Shown in pieces: positions 33,290 through 41,793 of a stretch of DNA of 64,000 nt (position 1 is its first letter; each line of letters starts with the position of its first letter). Origin of the DNA: JBELMB01 sp042088665 (GTDB lineage: Bacteria > Pseudomonadota > Alphaproteobacteria > Rhodobacterales > Rhodobacteraceae); contig JBELMB010000001.1 in assembly GCA_042088665.1 (NCBI GenBank), forward strand, positions 62,001-126,000, in the 5' to 3' direction. The notes beneath the pieces were generated by a model. The model was not told the DNA's origin and ran no database searches. It saw only the letters and a list, made by a program, of their open reading frames with translations. The position numbers and the translations under genes were made by a program.

Positions 33290-34813
33290 TCAGGGCACGG
33301 CGACCTCGTAGACGCTGAGGATCGGGGATTTGCCGGTGGCAAACAGGCGCGTGCCATCGCGTGAAAAGGCCAGCCCGTTCACCGGGCCGCCTTGGCTTTT
33401 GGCCACGTGATCCGCGTTGGCGAGGTCGGCCAGCCCGAGGAGTCCCGCGCCCCCGGTGGTGTATCCGGCAAAGCCAAGGTGATTGGGATCCGGGTGAAAG
33501 GCCACATCGGTCAGGAAATGCGACCCGAAACTGCCGTCAAACAGCGCATCCGCCTCAAGCGTGTCCCAGACCACGATGCGGCCAGACCGATAGGCCGCCG
33601 CCAGAAAGCGCCCATCGCCGGAAAAGACCAGTTCGGCCAGATCTGCGCCCTCTGCGCTTGTGATCACCTTGGTCGGCCCGGTGCCATCCGCGCGGTTGCT
33701 CAGGTAGACATCCCCGTCCGACCGGCCCACCGCAAGGTGAACGGCATTGGGTGATTGGGCGATCTGGCTGAACCAGATGTTGCCGGGCTGGAAGGGGATG
33801 CCCCCTAGGTAGAATGACGAGGACATCTCGGACAGCCGACCAACTTCGATCTTTGAGGCCCCTCCGACCACGGCGATCTCACCGGATGCGGGATCATAGT
33901 CATAGTCGCGCACCGGGATGGGTCGACCGCTCTTGTCGGTGCCAAAGTCATAAGGCGTTTCGTTGCCCTCGCGCACCCGGACCAACCCGCCGCCGCCCGC
34001 CATGCCGAGGAAATCGCGACCGTACAGCCCGGTGACCTCGGCGAGGCTGGTGCCCTGAGAGGCAACAACCGATTGAAAGCGCACTTCGTCGTCCAGCGTG
34101 GCCTGAAAGGCGCCAAAGGTCGCGCCGATGGTCAGCAAGGTGTTGTCTGCGTTGATCGCGATATCCTTGCCTTCGGTGGCGTAGGTGTCAGCAACGGAAA
34201 ACACATCGGTGCTGCGCAAGGGCACCAATTGCAGTTCGGGTGTGTTAGGGGCTGGCTGAGGCGCATCTGCGCCCCCAAATTGTGCCTTGACGAAGGTCGT
34301 TAGTCGCCCCGTCACATTAAGAATGTCTGTCGGGGCAAAAAAGGCGATCAACACAAAAACAATGACATAAAGCGAAACGGCGACAGGCAAAAAGGACCGT
34401 GGGCGCCACATGCGCAGTGCCTCGGAGAGGATCTCTGCCCGGGCGTTGCCCTCGGGTTGCATCACGTTGAGCACACGAAGATAGGCATCCAGATCTTCGC
34501 TCTTTGTGCCGCCAAGCAAGACGGGCAGCACCTTTCCGCGCCCACGCGGCCATTTGGCCTTGGCATAGCCCAGCTCTGTCAGGGTATAGGCACCGGGTTC
34601 CACTGCCTCCGGATAAGCCAGAAAGATCATGCCGTCCGCGGATTTCACCGCCTTGCGGATCCGGTCATCAAAACTGTCACCAGCGGGCAGGTCCGACTTG
34701 TCGTGAAAGACGGTATAGCCATCGTTGCGCAATCCACTGGCCAGTTCAGCCGCCAGCTTGAGGCTATGCGCATTGCGCGACGAATAAGACAAAAAGATCT
34801 TGTGACAGAACAT
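33290..34813 (-). CDS. TIR domain - transmembrane - beta-propeller (WD40-like) protein
   Basis: Protein of 507 residues with an unusual layout. Residues 3-135 form a TIR-like domain: KIFLSYSSRNAHSLKLAAEL, then GYTVFHDKSDLPAGDSF and ADGMIFLAYPEAVEPGAYTL followed by TELGYAKAKWP, where Glu80 is placed like the catalytic Glu of TIR NADases. One membrane helix spans about 140-160 (FLPVAVSLYVIVFVLIAFFA). The rest, about 200-507, is a WD40-like propeller (FSGDGRFLAAAYRSGRIVVW, LAFSRDGTRLFATGKSPIL). The TIR domain would be cytoplasmic and the propeller periplasmic. It ends 10 bp from nadE. It could be a sensor, a scaffold or a cell-death effector; no partner defence gene is seen. Confidence 0.75.
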   Translation of the reverse strand: MFCHKIFLSYSSRNAHSLKLAAELASGLRNDGYTVFHDKSDLPAGDSFDDRIRKAVKSADGMIFLAYPEAVEPGAYTLTELGYAKAKWPRGRGKVLPVLLGGTKSEDLDAYLRVLNVMQPEGNARAEILSEALRMWRPRSFLPVAVSLYVIVFVLIAFFAPTDILNVTGRLTTFVKAQFGGADAPQPAPNTPELQLVPLRSTDVFSVADTYATEGKDIAINADNTLLTIGATFGAFQATLDDEVRFQSVVASQGTSLAEVTGLYGRDFLGMAGGGGLVRVREGNETPYDFGTDKSGRPIPVRDYDYDPASGEIAVVGGASKIEVGRLSEMSSSFYLGGIPFQPGNIWFSQIAQSPNAVHLAVGRSDGDVYLSNRADGTGPTKVITSAEGADLAELVFSGDGRFLAAAYRSGRIVVWDTLEADALFDGSFGSHFLTDVAFHPDPNHLGFAGYTTGGAGLLGLADLANADHVAKSQGGPVNGLAFSRDGTRLFATGKSPILSVYEVAVP

Positions 34814-34909
34814 ATCGTTTTAGGCGTGAAAAGGGTGTTCACACTCACCTATCGCTTGCAGCAGCGCGCCGCGCAAGGATTTTGCCGGTTGAGCGTTGCA
34901 CTTTGGGGA

Positions 34910-35299
34910 TCACTCCCACCACGGGTCGATGACGGCGATGTCCTCGTCCGACCAGCCAAAGTGATGCGCGATCTCATGCACCCAGACATGGGTGACCAGA
35001 TCCGACAGATCCACATCACCCCGGGCGCGCCATTCCTCAAGGATGGGTTCCCGGAACAGCCAGACCGTGTCGGGAAAGGGCGCCGGGTGCGACACGGATT
35101 TCTCGGTCAGAGGGATCCCGTCATATAGCCCGGTCAGTTCCAGCGGGTCTTCAATCTCAAGATCGGCGAGCATCTCTGCCGGGGGCCAATCGACGACGCG
35201 CAAGACGATCTCTGCGGCAGCCGTTCGAAACGGGTCGGGCAGGCTGTCTTGGGCGGCTTCGGCGAGGCGCAGAAAAGCGTCAGGATCGGTTTCGGTCAT
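34910..35299 (-). CDS. Zincin-like metallopeptidase family protein
   Basis: Small protein of 129 residues from ATG 35299; an upstream ATG at 35335 would add 12 residues and cannot be excluded because neither has a convincing ribosome site. The zinc-binding motif HVWVHEIAHHFGWSDEDI contains HExxHH, and Trp/Glu-rich residues end the protein, as in the family known as MMPL/DUF1025 minimal metallopeptidases. LDLSDLVTHVW-type spacing is preserved. The family is widespread in alphaproteobacteria with no defined substrate. It has the same orientation as thpR, 48 bp downstream of it. Confidence 0.8.
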   Translation of the reverse strand: MTETDPDAFLRLAEAAQDSLPDPFRTAAAEIVLRVVDWPPAEMLADLEIEDPLELTGLYDGIPLTEKSVSHPAPFPDTVWLFREPILEEWRARGDVDLSDLVTHVWVHEIAHHFGWSDEDIAVIDPWWE

Positions 35300-35347
35300 G
35301 GGAGGATTTATGGCGGGGCCGGGGGCCTTGTCCATCCCACAGGCGAC

Positions 35348-35878
35348 CTAGACCGTGGTCAGCGGATAGCCCGCCAGCACCTCGTAATGCGCGCCGTCGC
35401 GGTGCAATTCCGAGTGCATCAGCGCAAATTGCGTGCAGGTAAAGGGACCCATCACCTGACCGGCCAAAGTGGACAGACCGGGGCTGGCGTTGCGCCCTCC
35501 TTTTAACCGCGCGAGCGTCACATGGGGACGAAACCGGCGCCGCTCCATGTCGACGCCACAACCGCGCAAGCGAGACATGATCCGCGATTGCAGATCGGTC
35601 AGGGCCGCGCCGCCTTCTGCCTCCAGCCCGATGGCTTGCCCACGTCGGCCACCGAACACTGCAGCGCCGCGCAGTGTCAGTTGGACAGCGGGCGCGCGCA
35701 GCCCGTCCAACGCGTCGTGCAGGGTCTCTGCCGTGTTCTCTGTCTGATCCCCGAGAAAGGCCAGCGTCAGGTGCAGGTTTTCTTCGGCAACGGGCCGACC
35801 GACGGACAATCGGGATTGCACGGCCACGAGATGGGGCAGGGCCTCGGGCGGCATGGGCAAGGCGATGAACAGGCGCAT
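35348..35878 (-). CDS. thpR: RNA 2',3'-cyclic phosphodiesterase ThpR (2H family)
   Basis: 2H phosphoesterase that opens 2',3'-cyclic phosphates on RNA ends, once named 2'-5' RNA ligase; 176 residues. It starts with the typical MRLFIALPMPPEAL. The two catalytic HxTx motifs are ENLHLTLAFLG (His36) and FRPHVTLARLKGG (His119). The length is normal. It diverges from the MFS transporter gene with less than 60 bp between starts. Confidence 0.92.
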   Translation of the reverse strand: MRLFIALPMPPEALPHLVAVQSRLSVGRPVAEENLHLTLAFLGDQTENTAETLHDALDGLRAPAVQLTLRGAAVFGGRRGQAIGLEAEGGAALTDLQSRIMSRLRGCGVDMERRRFRPHVTLARLKGGRNASPGLSTLAGQVMGPFTCTQFALMHSELHRDGAHYEVLAGYPLTTV

Positions 35879-35935
35879 GCGACGACCCTGCCATGGGGCT
35901 TGGCCCGGGGCCAGATGCGCTTTAGCCTGCGATGC

Positions 35936-37126
35936 ATGAACCTGCTGCGCCGTCACCCAGACTATGCACGGTTGTTCGCCGCCCAAGTGGTGGCGCTGAC
36001 CGGGACCGGCTTGATGAGCGTGGCTCTGGGCCTGCTGGCCTTTGATCTTGCAGGTGCGCAAGCCGGGCTGGTGCTCGGCATGGTGTATACGCTGAAGATG
36101 GTGGCTTATGTCGGGCTGGCCCCGCTGGCACAGGCCATGGCCGCGCGCTTGCCGCGCAAGACTGTGCTGATCGTTGCGGACCTCGCGCGGCTTGGCTGTG
36201 CTGCGGCGATGCCCTTTGTGACCGAAGTCTGGCAGGTCTATGGGCTGGTGTTCGTCTTGCAAGCCGCATCGGCCACGTTCACCCCGGCGTTTCAGGCAAC
36301 CCTGCCCGATCTCCTGCCCGAAGAGAGGGACTATACCCGCGCGCTGTCGCTGTCCCGTCTGGCCTACGACCTTGAGAACCTGACAAGTCCGCTGCTGGCG
36401 GGCATGATGTTGCTGGTGATGCCCTTTTCGGGGCTCTTTGCCGGGACTGCCTTGGGGTTCCTGATCTCCCTGCTTTTGTTGCTGCGCACGGGTCTGCCCC
36501 ACCAGCCGGTCACGCACAGGCCGTTTCGCGCTCGGTTGACCCGAGGTCTGCGCCTGTACCTCGCCACGCCCCGTCTGCGGGGGCTTCTTGCGTTGAACTT
36601 CTGCGCCTCGGCCTTGGGGGCTTTTGTGCTTGTGAACACCGTGGTTCTGGTGCGCGACGGATATGGCGCAGGCGAGGGGGCATTGGCGCTGGCGATGACC
36701 GCCTTTGGCGCCGGGTCCATGCTGATGGCGCTGGCAATGCCCCACGTGCTGGAACACCTCTCGGACCGGAGCGCGATGCTCCTTGCCGGAGTTACACTGG
36801 CGCTTTTCGGGCTGCTGGGCGGGACGTGGCTTTGGGTGACAGGTCTGCCGCCTGCGCTGATGGCGCTTGGGTTTCTGGCGGTGCTGGGGGCCGGGTATTC
36901 CGGGATCCTGACGCCGGGCGGGCGGCTTTTGGCACGATCTGCGCAGGGGGAGGATCGCCCCGCGCTGTTTGCGGCGCAATTCGCGCTCAGCCATATGGGC
37001 TGGCTGGTCACCTATCCTTTGGCCGGATACGCCGGGGTGACCTTTGGTCTTGGACCGACGCTGGTTGGCATGAGCCTGCTCGGCCTTGCTGCCTCGGTCA
37101 TTGCCGCAAAGGTCTGGACAAGCTGA
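35936..37126 (+). CDS. Major facilitator superfamily transporter
   Basis: Membrane protein of 396 residues with about 12 hydrophobic helices, starting MNLLRRHPDYARLFAAQVVA. The pattern FLAVLGAGYSGILTPGGRLL and the cytoplasmic loop RLPRKTVLIVADLARLG resemble the MFS enterobactin/drug-exporter-like families. A start seven codons earlier (35915) is possible; neither has a strong Shine-Dalgarno sequence. The substrate is not predictable. Its stop is 50 bp from that of the convergent sugar kinase gene. Confidence 0.85.
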   Translation: MNLLRRHPDYARLFAAQVVALTGTGLMSVALGLLAFDLAGAQAGLVLGMVYTLKMVAYVGLAPLAQAMAARLPRKTVLIVADLARLGCAAAMPFVTEVWQVYGLVFVLQAASATFTPAFQATLPDLLPEERDYTRALSLSRLAYDLENLTSPLLAGMMLLVMPFSGLFAGTALGFLISLLLLLRTGLPHQPVTHRPFRARLTRGLRLYLATPRLRGLLALNFCASALGAFVLVNTVVLVRDGYGAGEGALALAMTAFGAGSMLMALAMPHVLEHLSDRSAMLLAGVTLALFGLLGGTWLWVTGLPPALMALGFLAVLGAGYSGILTPGGRLLARSAQGEDRPALFAAQFALSHMGWLVTYPLAGYAGVTFGLGPTLVGMSLLGLAASVIAAKVWTS

Positions 37127-37176
37127 CTCTCTGGCTACCACGGGTCATTTCTGGCCAAAGCACCCCGGCGCGCGGG

Positions 37177-38118
37177 TCAGAATTGGGTGAGCAAGGTCAT
37201 CGGCAGAAGGCGCATGTAATCCTCGGGCAGGCAGAGTTGCGTGCCCTCGGACAAAACCGCCGCAGATGCAGCCGCCGCCCCGCGCCGCAGCGCCTCGGCG
37301 GGGGGATGTCCCTCCGCGAGGCTCATCGTGAACCCGCCGACAAAGCTGTCACCGGCACCGATTGCGCTGACCACGTGGTCATTGGCTGCCGTCGTATGCC
37401 AAAGCCCGTCCGGCGCTGCCAGAACGGAGCCATCCGCGCCCCGCGCGATGATCACCAGTTCCGCCGCGCCGCGTTTGCGCAGGGTTTCCGCGAATCGCAG
37501 GCTGTCGGCGCGGGTTTCCAATGCCTCGCCCGACAGGTCGCGCGCCTCGGCGCTGTCCATGCGCAGCACGTGGGGCATGGGATCCCGCCCGCCTGCCTGA
37601 TGTTCGAGATGCACGCCAGAGGTGTCGACGATCACGCGCCGACCGGGCAATTTCCGGCAAGCGAGGGGAATGAACCCCGGTGGACATCTGGGCGGCATGC
37701 TGCCCGACAGCACCACATAGGCATCCGGATCGGCGGCGCTGGCCAGCACCAGCAACATGGCCTCGAGGTCTTGCTCGCTCCAACTGGGGCCGGGCAGCAC
37801 AAACCGGTACTGCGCACCGCTGCTGCGATCCGTGACGGCTATGCTTTGCCGGGTGTCCCCCGGCGCCCGCAGCCGCACAATCGGCAGACCCCGTCCGCGC
37901 AGCAGCGCCTCGAGCGTATCACCCGTTGCACCACCCAGGGCCACGACGGCCTGCGCGTGTCCGCCCAACTGCCGGATGGCGCGTGCAACATTGACCCCGC
38001 CGCCGCCGGGCTCTGCCGTGGGCGGGCCGCATCGCAGCTTGGGCCCTGCCGTCACGTGATCCGTGTCGGTGGCCACGTCCAGCGCGGGATTCAAGGTTAC
38101 GGTCAGGATCCGGGTCAT
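37177..38118 (-). CDS. PfkB-family 1-phosphofructokinase-type hexose kinase
   Basis: Ribokinase-fold kinase of 313 residues. The N-terminus MTRILTVTLNPALDVATDTD and EPGGGGVNVARAIRQLGGHA are typical of 1-phosphofructokinase, tagatose-6-phosphate kinase and PfkB-type 6-phosphofructokinase. The anion-hole and catalytic Asp motif SAIGAGDSFVGGFTMSLAEG is intact near the C-terminus. No PTS or fru gene is nearby, so a stand-alone 6-phosphofructokinase role is as likely as fructose-1-phosphate phosphorylation. It diverges from gltX. Confidence 0.88.
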   Translation of the reverse strand: MTRILTVTLNPALDVATDTDHVTAGPKLRCGPPTAEPGGGGVNVARAIRQLGGHAQAVVALGGATGDTLEALLRGRGLPIVRLRAPGDTRQSIAVTDRSSGAQYRFVLPGPSWSEQDLEAMLLVLASAADPDAYVVLSGSMPPRCPPGFIPLACRKLPGRRVIVDTSGVHLEHQAGGRDPMPHVLRMDSAEARDLSGEALETRADSLRFAETLRKRGAAELVIIARGADGSVLAAPDGLWHTTAANDHVVSAIGAGDSFVGGFTMSLAEGHPPAEALRRGAAAASAAVLSEGTQLCLPEDYMRLLPMTLLTQF

Positions 38119-38283
38119 CGCGGGTCGCCTGTTGTTTGCGTTAACTGTGACCATTTGAGCGCCCATGGCAAAGGGATTCTCATGCTGTCCATCTGCGCAG
38201 CTGCATGGCGCCGGGCGCGCAGGCAGCGGTGGACAAAAGCGGCGATGTGTGAAAACACCGCGCTTCGTCAGGAGGCCCATGTC

Positions 38284-39606
38284 ATGACCGTCACCCGCTT
38301 TGCCCCCTCGCCCACCGGATATATCCATGTGGGCAACCTGCGCACCGCGCTGTTCAACCACCTCATCGCCCGCAAGACCGGCGGCACCTTCGTGCTGCGC
38401 ATCGACGATACGGATCCTGAGCGTTCCAAGGAGACCTATGTCGATGCCATCAAGCAGGACCTTGAATGGCTTGGCCTGACCTGGGACCGGGTTGAACGCC
38501 AATCCACCCGTCTGGACCGATACGTCGCTGCGGCGGACAACCTGCGTGAGATGGGCCGCTTTTACGAGGCATGGGAAACGCCGACGGAACTGGACCTCAA
38601 GCGCAAGAAGCTGCTGAACATGGGCAAACCGCCGGTCTATGACCGCGCGGCGCTTGCTCTCGATGCGTCGGAACAGGCCGCGCTGCGAGAAGAACGCGGC
38701 AGCGGTGTCTGGCGGTTCAAGCTGGATCACGCGCGCATCGTCTGGGAAGACGGCATCCTCGGCGAAGTCTCGATCGATGCGGCAAGTGTCTCGGACCCGG
38801 TGCTGATCCGCGCCGACGGGCAGTTCCTGTATACGCTGGCATCGGTTGTTGATGACATGGACATGGGCATCACCCATGTCGTGCGCGGCAACGATCACGT
38901 GACCAACACGGCCACGCAGATCCAGATGATCCGCGCGCTGGGCGGTGAGCCGCCCGCCTTTGCGCATCACTCCCTTTTGACCGGACCACAGGGTGAGTCG
39001 CTGTCCAAGCGGCTCGGCACGCTGGCGCTGCGCGACCTTCGCGAAAACGGCGTGGAGCCAGAGGCGCTGCTGTCACTGATGGTGCGCCTCGGGTCGAGCC
39101 AGCCGGTCGAGTTGCGGATGACACTGGACGAGATCGCTGATGGTTTCGAGCTGACGCAGTTCGGATCCGCACCGACCAAATTCGATGTCGAGGATCTGTA
39201 TCCGCTGACCGCCCGCAAGCTGCACGGCTTGCCGCTGGACGCTGTCGCCGACGATATCCGGGCGTTGGGTGTGCCAGACGACAAGGCCGCCCTGTTCTGG
39301 CAGATCGTGCGCGAGAATGTCACTGTTCGCAAGGACATGGATCCCTGGTGGGCGCTGTTTCGGGACGGGGCCACGGCGCTGGTGGAGGAGGATGACCGCG
39401 CCTTCCTCGAAGAGGCTTATGCGCTTCTGCCGGATCCCCCCTACGCCGCGGACACATGGTCCACCTGGACCTCCGCGGTCAAATCCGCCACGGGGCGCAA
39501 GGGCAAAACGCTGTTCATGCCCCTGCGCAAGGCGGTCACAGGACGGCAGCGCGGGCCGGAAATGGCGGATGTCATGCAGCTGTTGCAAAACAAGCCGTTG
39601 CTCTGA
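38284..39606 (+). CDS. gltX: Glutamyl-tRNA synthetase
   Basis: Class I aminoacyl-tRNA synthetase charging tRNA-Glu, and tRNA-Gln where the GatCAB route is used; 440 residues. The HIGH motif is in FAPSPTGYIHVGNLRTALFN. The KMSKS equivalent reads ESLSKRLG, a common variant in alphaproteobacterial paralogues. LRIDDTDPERSKETYVDAI is conserved. At 440 residues it is the shorter of the two GltX types common in alphaproteobacteria, so a second copy elsewhere is likely. ATG 38284 is chosen because long open sequence upstream has no synthetase character. Confidence 0.93.
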   Translation: MTVTRFAPSPTGYIHVGNLRTALFNHLIARKTGGTFVLRIDDTDPERSKETYVDAIKQDLEWLGLTWDRVERQSTRLDRYVAAADNLREMGRFYEAWETPTELDLKRKKLLNMGKPPVYDRAALALDASEQAALREERGSGVWRFKLDHARIVWEDGILGEVSIDAASVSDPVLIRADGQFLYTLASVVDDMDMGITHVVRGNDHVTNTATQIQMIRALGGEPPAFAHHSLLTGPQGESLSKRLGTLALRDLRENGVEPEALLSLMVRLGSSQPVELRMTLDEIADGFELTQFGSAPTKFDVEDLYPLTARKLHGLPLDAVADDIRALGVPDDKAALFWQIVRENVTVRKDMDPWWALFRDGATALVEEDDRAFLEEAYALLPDPPYAADTWSTWTSAVKSATGRKGKTLFMPLRKAVTGRQRGPEMADVMQLLQNKPLL

Positions 39607-39723
39607 CATGAGTGGCGGCCCTTGTCAGGGGCCAGCTCCGGGGTGAAGGTGGCCTTGGGACCGGGGGTCTGAAAGACCTTCCGGCACGTCTGCCCCACGG
39701 GCGGCGCAGTCAAGGGAGCCGTC

Positions 39724-41109
39724 ATGGCGGAGCAGGCAAAATTCCTCACTGGTAATCTGTTCCAGCACGTGACGGTCATGTCCATGACCGCCTCGCTGGG
39801 GCTGATGGCGATCTTCGCAGTCGACTTCATCGACATGATCTTTATCGGGATGCTGGGGAACTCTGCGCTGGCGGCGGCGGTGGGCTATGCGGGTGCGATC
39901 CTCTTTTTCACCACCTCCTTCAGCATCGGGATGGCCATTGCAGCCGGCGCGCTGGTGGCCAAGGCGCTGGGCAGTGGCGAAGAGCACATGGCCTCGCGCC
40001 GCGCCACCACGGCCCTGTTCTACGGGGTGATCTTTGGTGCCTTGTTCGCGGCCACGGTCTGGATATTCACGCCGTTTCTCGTGGGTCTTCTGGGGGCGGA
40101 GGGCGAAGTGGCCGACCTTGCCAGCAGCTACCTGCGGATCATCGTGCCCAGCTTGCCGGTGCTGGTGGCGGGCATGATCGGAGGCGCGATCCTGCGCGCC
40201 CATGGCGATGCGCGCCGTTCGATGATGGCGACCATCTCCGGAGGTGTGGTGAACGCGGTTCTGGACCCGATCCTGATCTTCGGGCTGGATCTTGAACTGA
40301 CCGGGGCTGCCTTGGCGAGCGTCGCGGCACGCTTTGCGATTGCCTATTTCTCCATTGCGCCGGTGATCCGGTTTTATGGCGGCTTTGACAAACCCACTCC
40401 GGACGAGGCGAAGGTCGATTTTCCCGTGATCCTCGGCATTGCTGTTCCGGCGATCCTGACGCAGTTGGCGACGCCTGTGGGGCAGGCCTTTGTCACCCGC
40501 ACCATGGCAGAGTTCGGCGAATCCGCCGTGGCCGGGATGGCCGTCGTGGGACGCCTGACGCCACTGGCTTTTGCTGTGATCTTTGCCCTCTCCGGCGCGG
40601 TCGGGCCGATTATCGGGCAGAATTTCGGCGCGGGTCACAACGATCGCGTGCGGGGTGCCTTCAACGCCGGGGTTCTGTTTGTCGGGATCTACGTGGTGCT
40701 TGCGGCGCTTGCGCTCTTTGCGCTGCGCGGCAGTATCGCGGATCTGTTTCAGGCAGAGGGCCTCGCGCGGGAGCTGGTGTTCCTGTTTTGCGGTCCGCTG
40801 GCGCTGGCCTTCTTTTTCAACGGGGTCATCTTCATGTCCAATGCCTCGTTCAACAACCTCGGTCATCCGTTCTACTCGACATGGGTGAACTGGGGGCGCC
40901 ACACCTTGGGCACTGTGCCCTTCATCACGCTGGGGGCCTGGGTCATGGGCGCACCGGGCGTGCTGATCGGACAGGCCGCCGGTGGCGTGGTCTTTGGCCT
41001 CATCGCATGGGTTCTGGCCCGGCGTGTCATGGAAAATCCCGAGACGGTGGAACGCGATCCCTACCAGCGTCAGGCCCGCCAGCACGCGCTGTTCAACTTG
41101 CGGAAATGA
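39724..41109 (+). CDS. MATE family efflux transporter
   Basis: Multidrug and toxin extrusion pump (Na+ or H+ antiport), 461 residues with about 12 membrane helices in two MatE halves. Typical segments are FIDMIFIGMLGNSALAAAVG and GMAVVGRLTPLAFAVIFALS then GAVGPIIGQNFGAG. The gene ends inside the last 17 bp of the convergent gamma-glutamylcyclotransferase-like gene. The substrate cannot be inferred. The length is standard. Confidence 0.93.
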   Translation: MAEQAKFLTGNLFQHVTVMSMTASLGLMAIFAVDFIDMIFIGMLGNSALAAAVGYAGAILFFTTSFSIGMAIAAGALVAKALGSGEEHMASRRATTALFYGVIFGALFAATVWIFTPFLVGLLGAEGEVADLASSYLRIIVPSLPVLVAGMIGGAILRAHGDARRSMMATISGGVVNAVLDPILIFGLDLELTGAALASVAARFAIAYFSIAPVIRFYGGFDKPTPDEAKVDFPVILGIAVPAILTQLATPVGQAFVTRTMAEFGESAVAGMAVVGRLTPLAFAVIFALSGAVGPIIGQNFGAGHNDRVRGAFNAGVLFVGIYVVLAALALFALRGSIADLFQAEGLARELVFLFCGPLALAFFFNGVIFMSNASFNNLGHPFYSTWVNWGRHTLGTVPFITLGAWVMGAPGVLIGQAAGGVVFGLIAWVLARRVMENPETVERDPYQRQARQHALFNLRK

Positions 41110-41698
41110 TCCGCCTGCACCCAAGGGCGGCCAGCTTCTCGTCGACCAAACCGATGATTTCATCGTCGGGGCGTGTCGCGCGGCTGTAGAGGGGCGCGGC
41201 ACGGTCGTCGAGGATCGGGGCCTGCCAGCCATCCGTGCTGTCAAAGAACTGCTGCGCGCCCTTTGTACCATAGACCTTGCTGTATCCCTCGATCACCGTG
41301 TCGAGATAGCTCAGCAGGATCGGATTGTCCGCGCCAGGGGCCTGAATGACCTCCGGTGAGATGGCGTAAATCGCAATCTCTTCTGCCGGGCTCTCGTGCT
41401 GGATCCGGGATGTCTGCCGGGATGTCTGCCGGGATGTCTGCCGGGATGTCTGCATGTGTCTCTCATAGGCCGCCTCGCGGGAATCGAGGCCCGCCCAGCC
41501 GTCTTCGGGAACCGGGGCAATCAGCCCGTCAAGCGTCGCAGAAGTGTCTCGTACGGCTGACAGGTAACACAAAGCCCGTTCCGGCCTCGCCACCCATGCC
41601 CGGCGCCATCCATGCGCATAGGCCTTAAAAACTGGTTTAAAATCATGCGTAGACGCATTGACGAGTGAGCCGTAACCGAAGAAATATGCATGAGGCAT
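41093..41698 (-). CDS. Gamma-glutamylcyclotransferase-like protein with a tandem-repeat insert
   Basis: AIG2/GGCT-fold protein of 201 residues. It starts MPHAYFFGYGSLVNASTHDF, where FGYGSL is the substrate-binding loop of the family; Glu in the VPEDGWAGLDSREAAYER region could be the general base. Residues about 82-97 are TSRQTSRQTSRQTSR, encoded by nearly four copies of a 12-bp unit, inserted just after YERHMQ. Such a repeat is not typical of the fold and could vary in copy number. Its 3' end overlaps the MATE gene by 17 bp. The start faces the FNR-type box 21 bp upstream. Confidence 0.8.
   Translation of the reverse strand: MPHAYFFGYGSLVNASTHDFKPVFKAYAHGWRRAWVARPERALCYLSAVRDTSATLDGLIAPVPEDGWAGLDSREAAYERHMQTSRQTSRQTSRQTSRIQHESPAEEIAIYAISPEVIQAPGADNPILLSYLDTVIEGYSKVYGTKGAQQFFDSTDGWQAPILDDRAAPLYSRATRPDDEIIGLVDEKLAALGCRRIISAS
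41407..41453. repeat. 12-bp tandem repeat, about 3.9 copies
   Basis: Unit GGGATGTCTGCC, starting at 41407, 41419, 41431 and 41443 (last copy one base short). All copies are identical. The length is a multiple of three, so copy-number change would lengthen or shorten the protein without a frameshift. It encodes Thr-Ser-Arg-Gln on the minus strand. Confidence 0.9.
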
Positions 41699-41718
41699 GC
41701 GTCAACTATGGCTGACAA

Positions 41719-41732
41719 TTGATGTATGTCAA
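41719..41732. promoter_or_regulatory. FNR/DNR-type operator
   Basis: TTGATGTATGTCAA on the top strand, TTGACATACATCAA on the other: TTGA(T/C)-N4-(A/G)TCAA, the palindrome bound by FNR, FnrL and DNR/NnrR regulators. It lies 61 bp upstream of the Rrf2 gene start and 20 bp upstream of the start of the divergent gamma-glutamylcyclotransferase-like gene, so it could serve either promoter. Binding is inferred. Confidence 0.6.
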
Positions 41733-41793
41733 ATGCGTCGTCAGACATTGATGGCATAAGGCCGTTGAGACGAATGCTATTGGAGGACCGCCC

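Noticed and set aside
35348..37141. Open frame of 597 codons on the minus strand extending thpR upstream
   Set aside because: Only the last 176 codons are the ThpR protein; the rest is antisense to the MFS transporter gene.
36826..38283. Long upstream extension of gltX in the same frame
   Set aside because: It runs antisense through the sugar kinase gene and lacks synthetase features; the normal start is at 38284.
39625..41271. Open frame of 548 codons opposite the MATE transporter gene
   Set aside because: Low-complexity antisense translation; the plus strand has a full MATE protein.
41407..41453. Possible CRISPR-like array
   Set aside because: The units are contiguous 12-mers with no spacers and lie inside a coding region.
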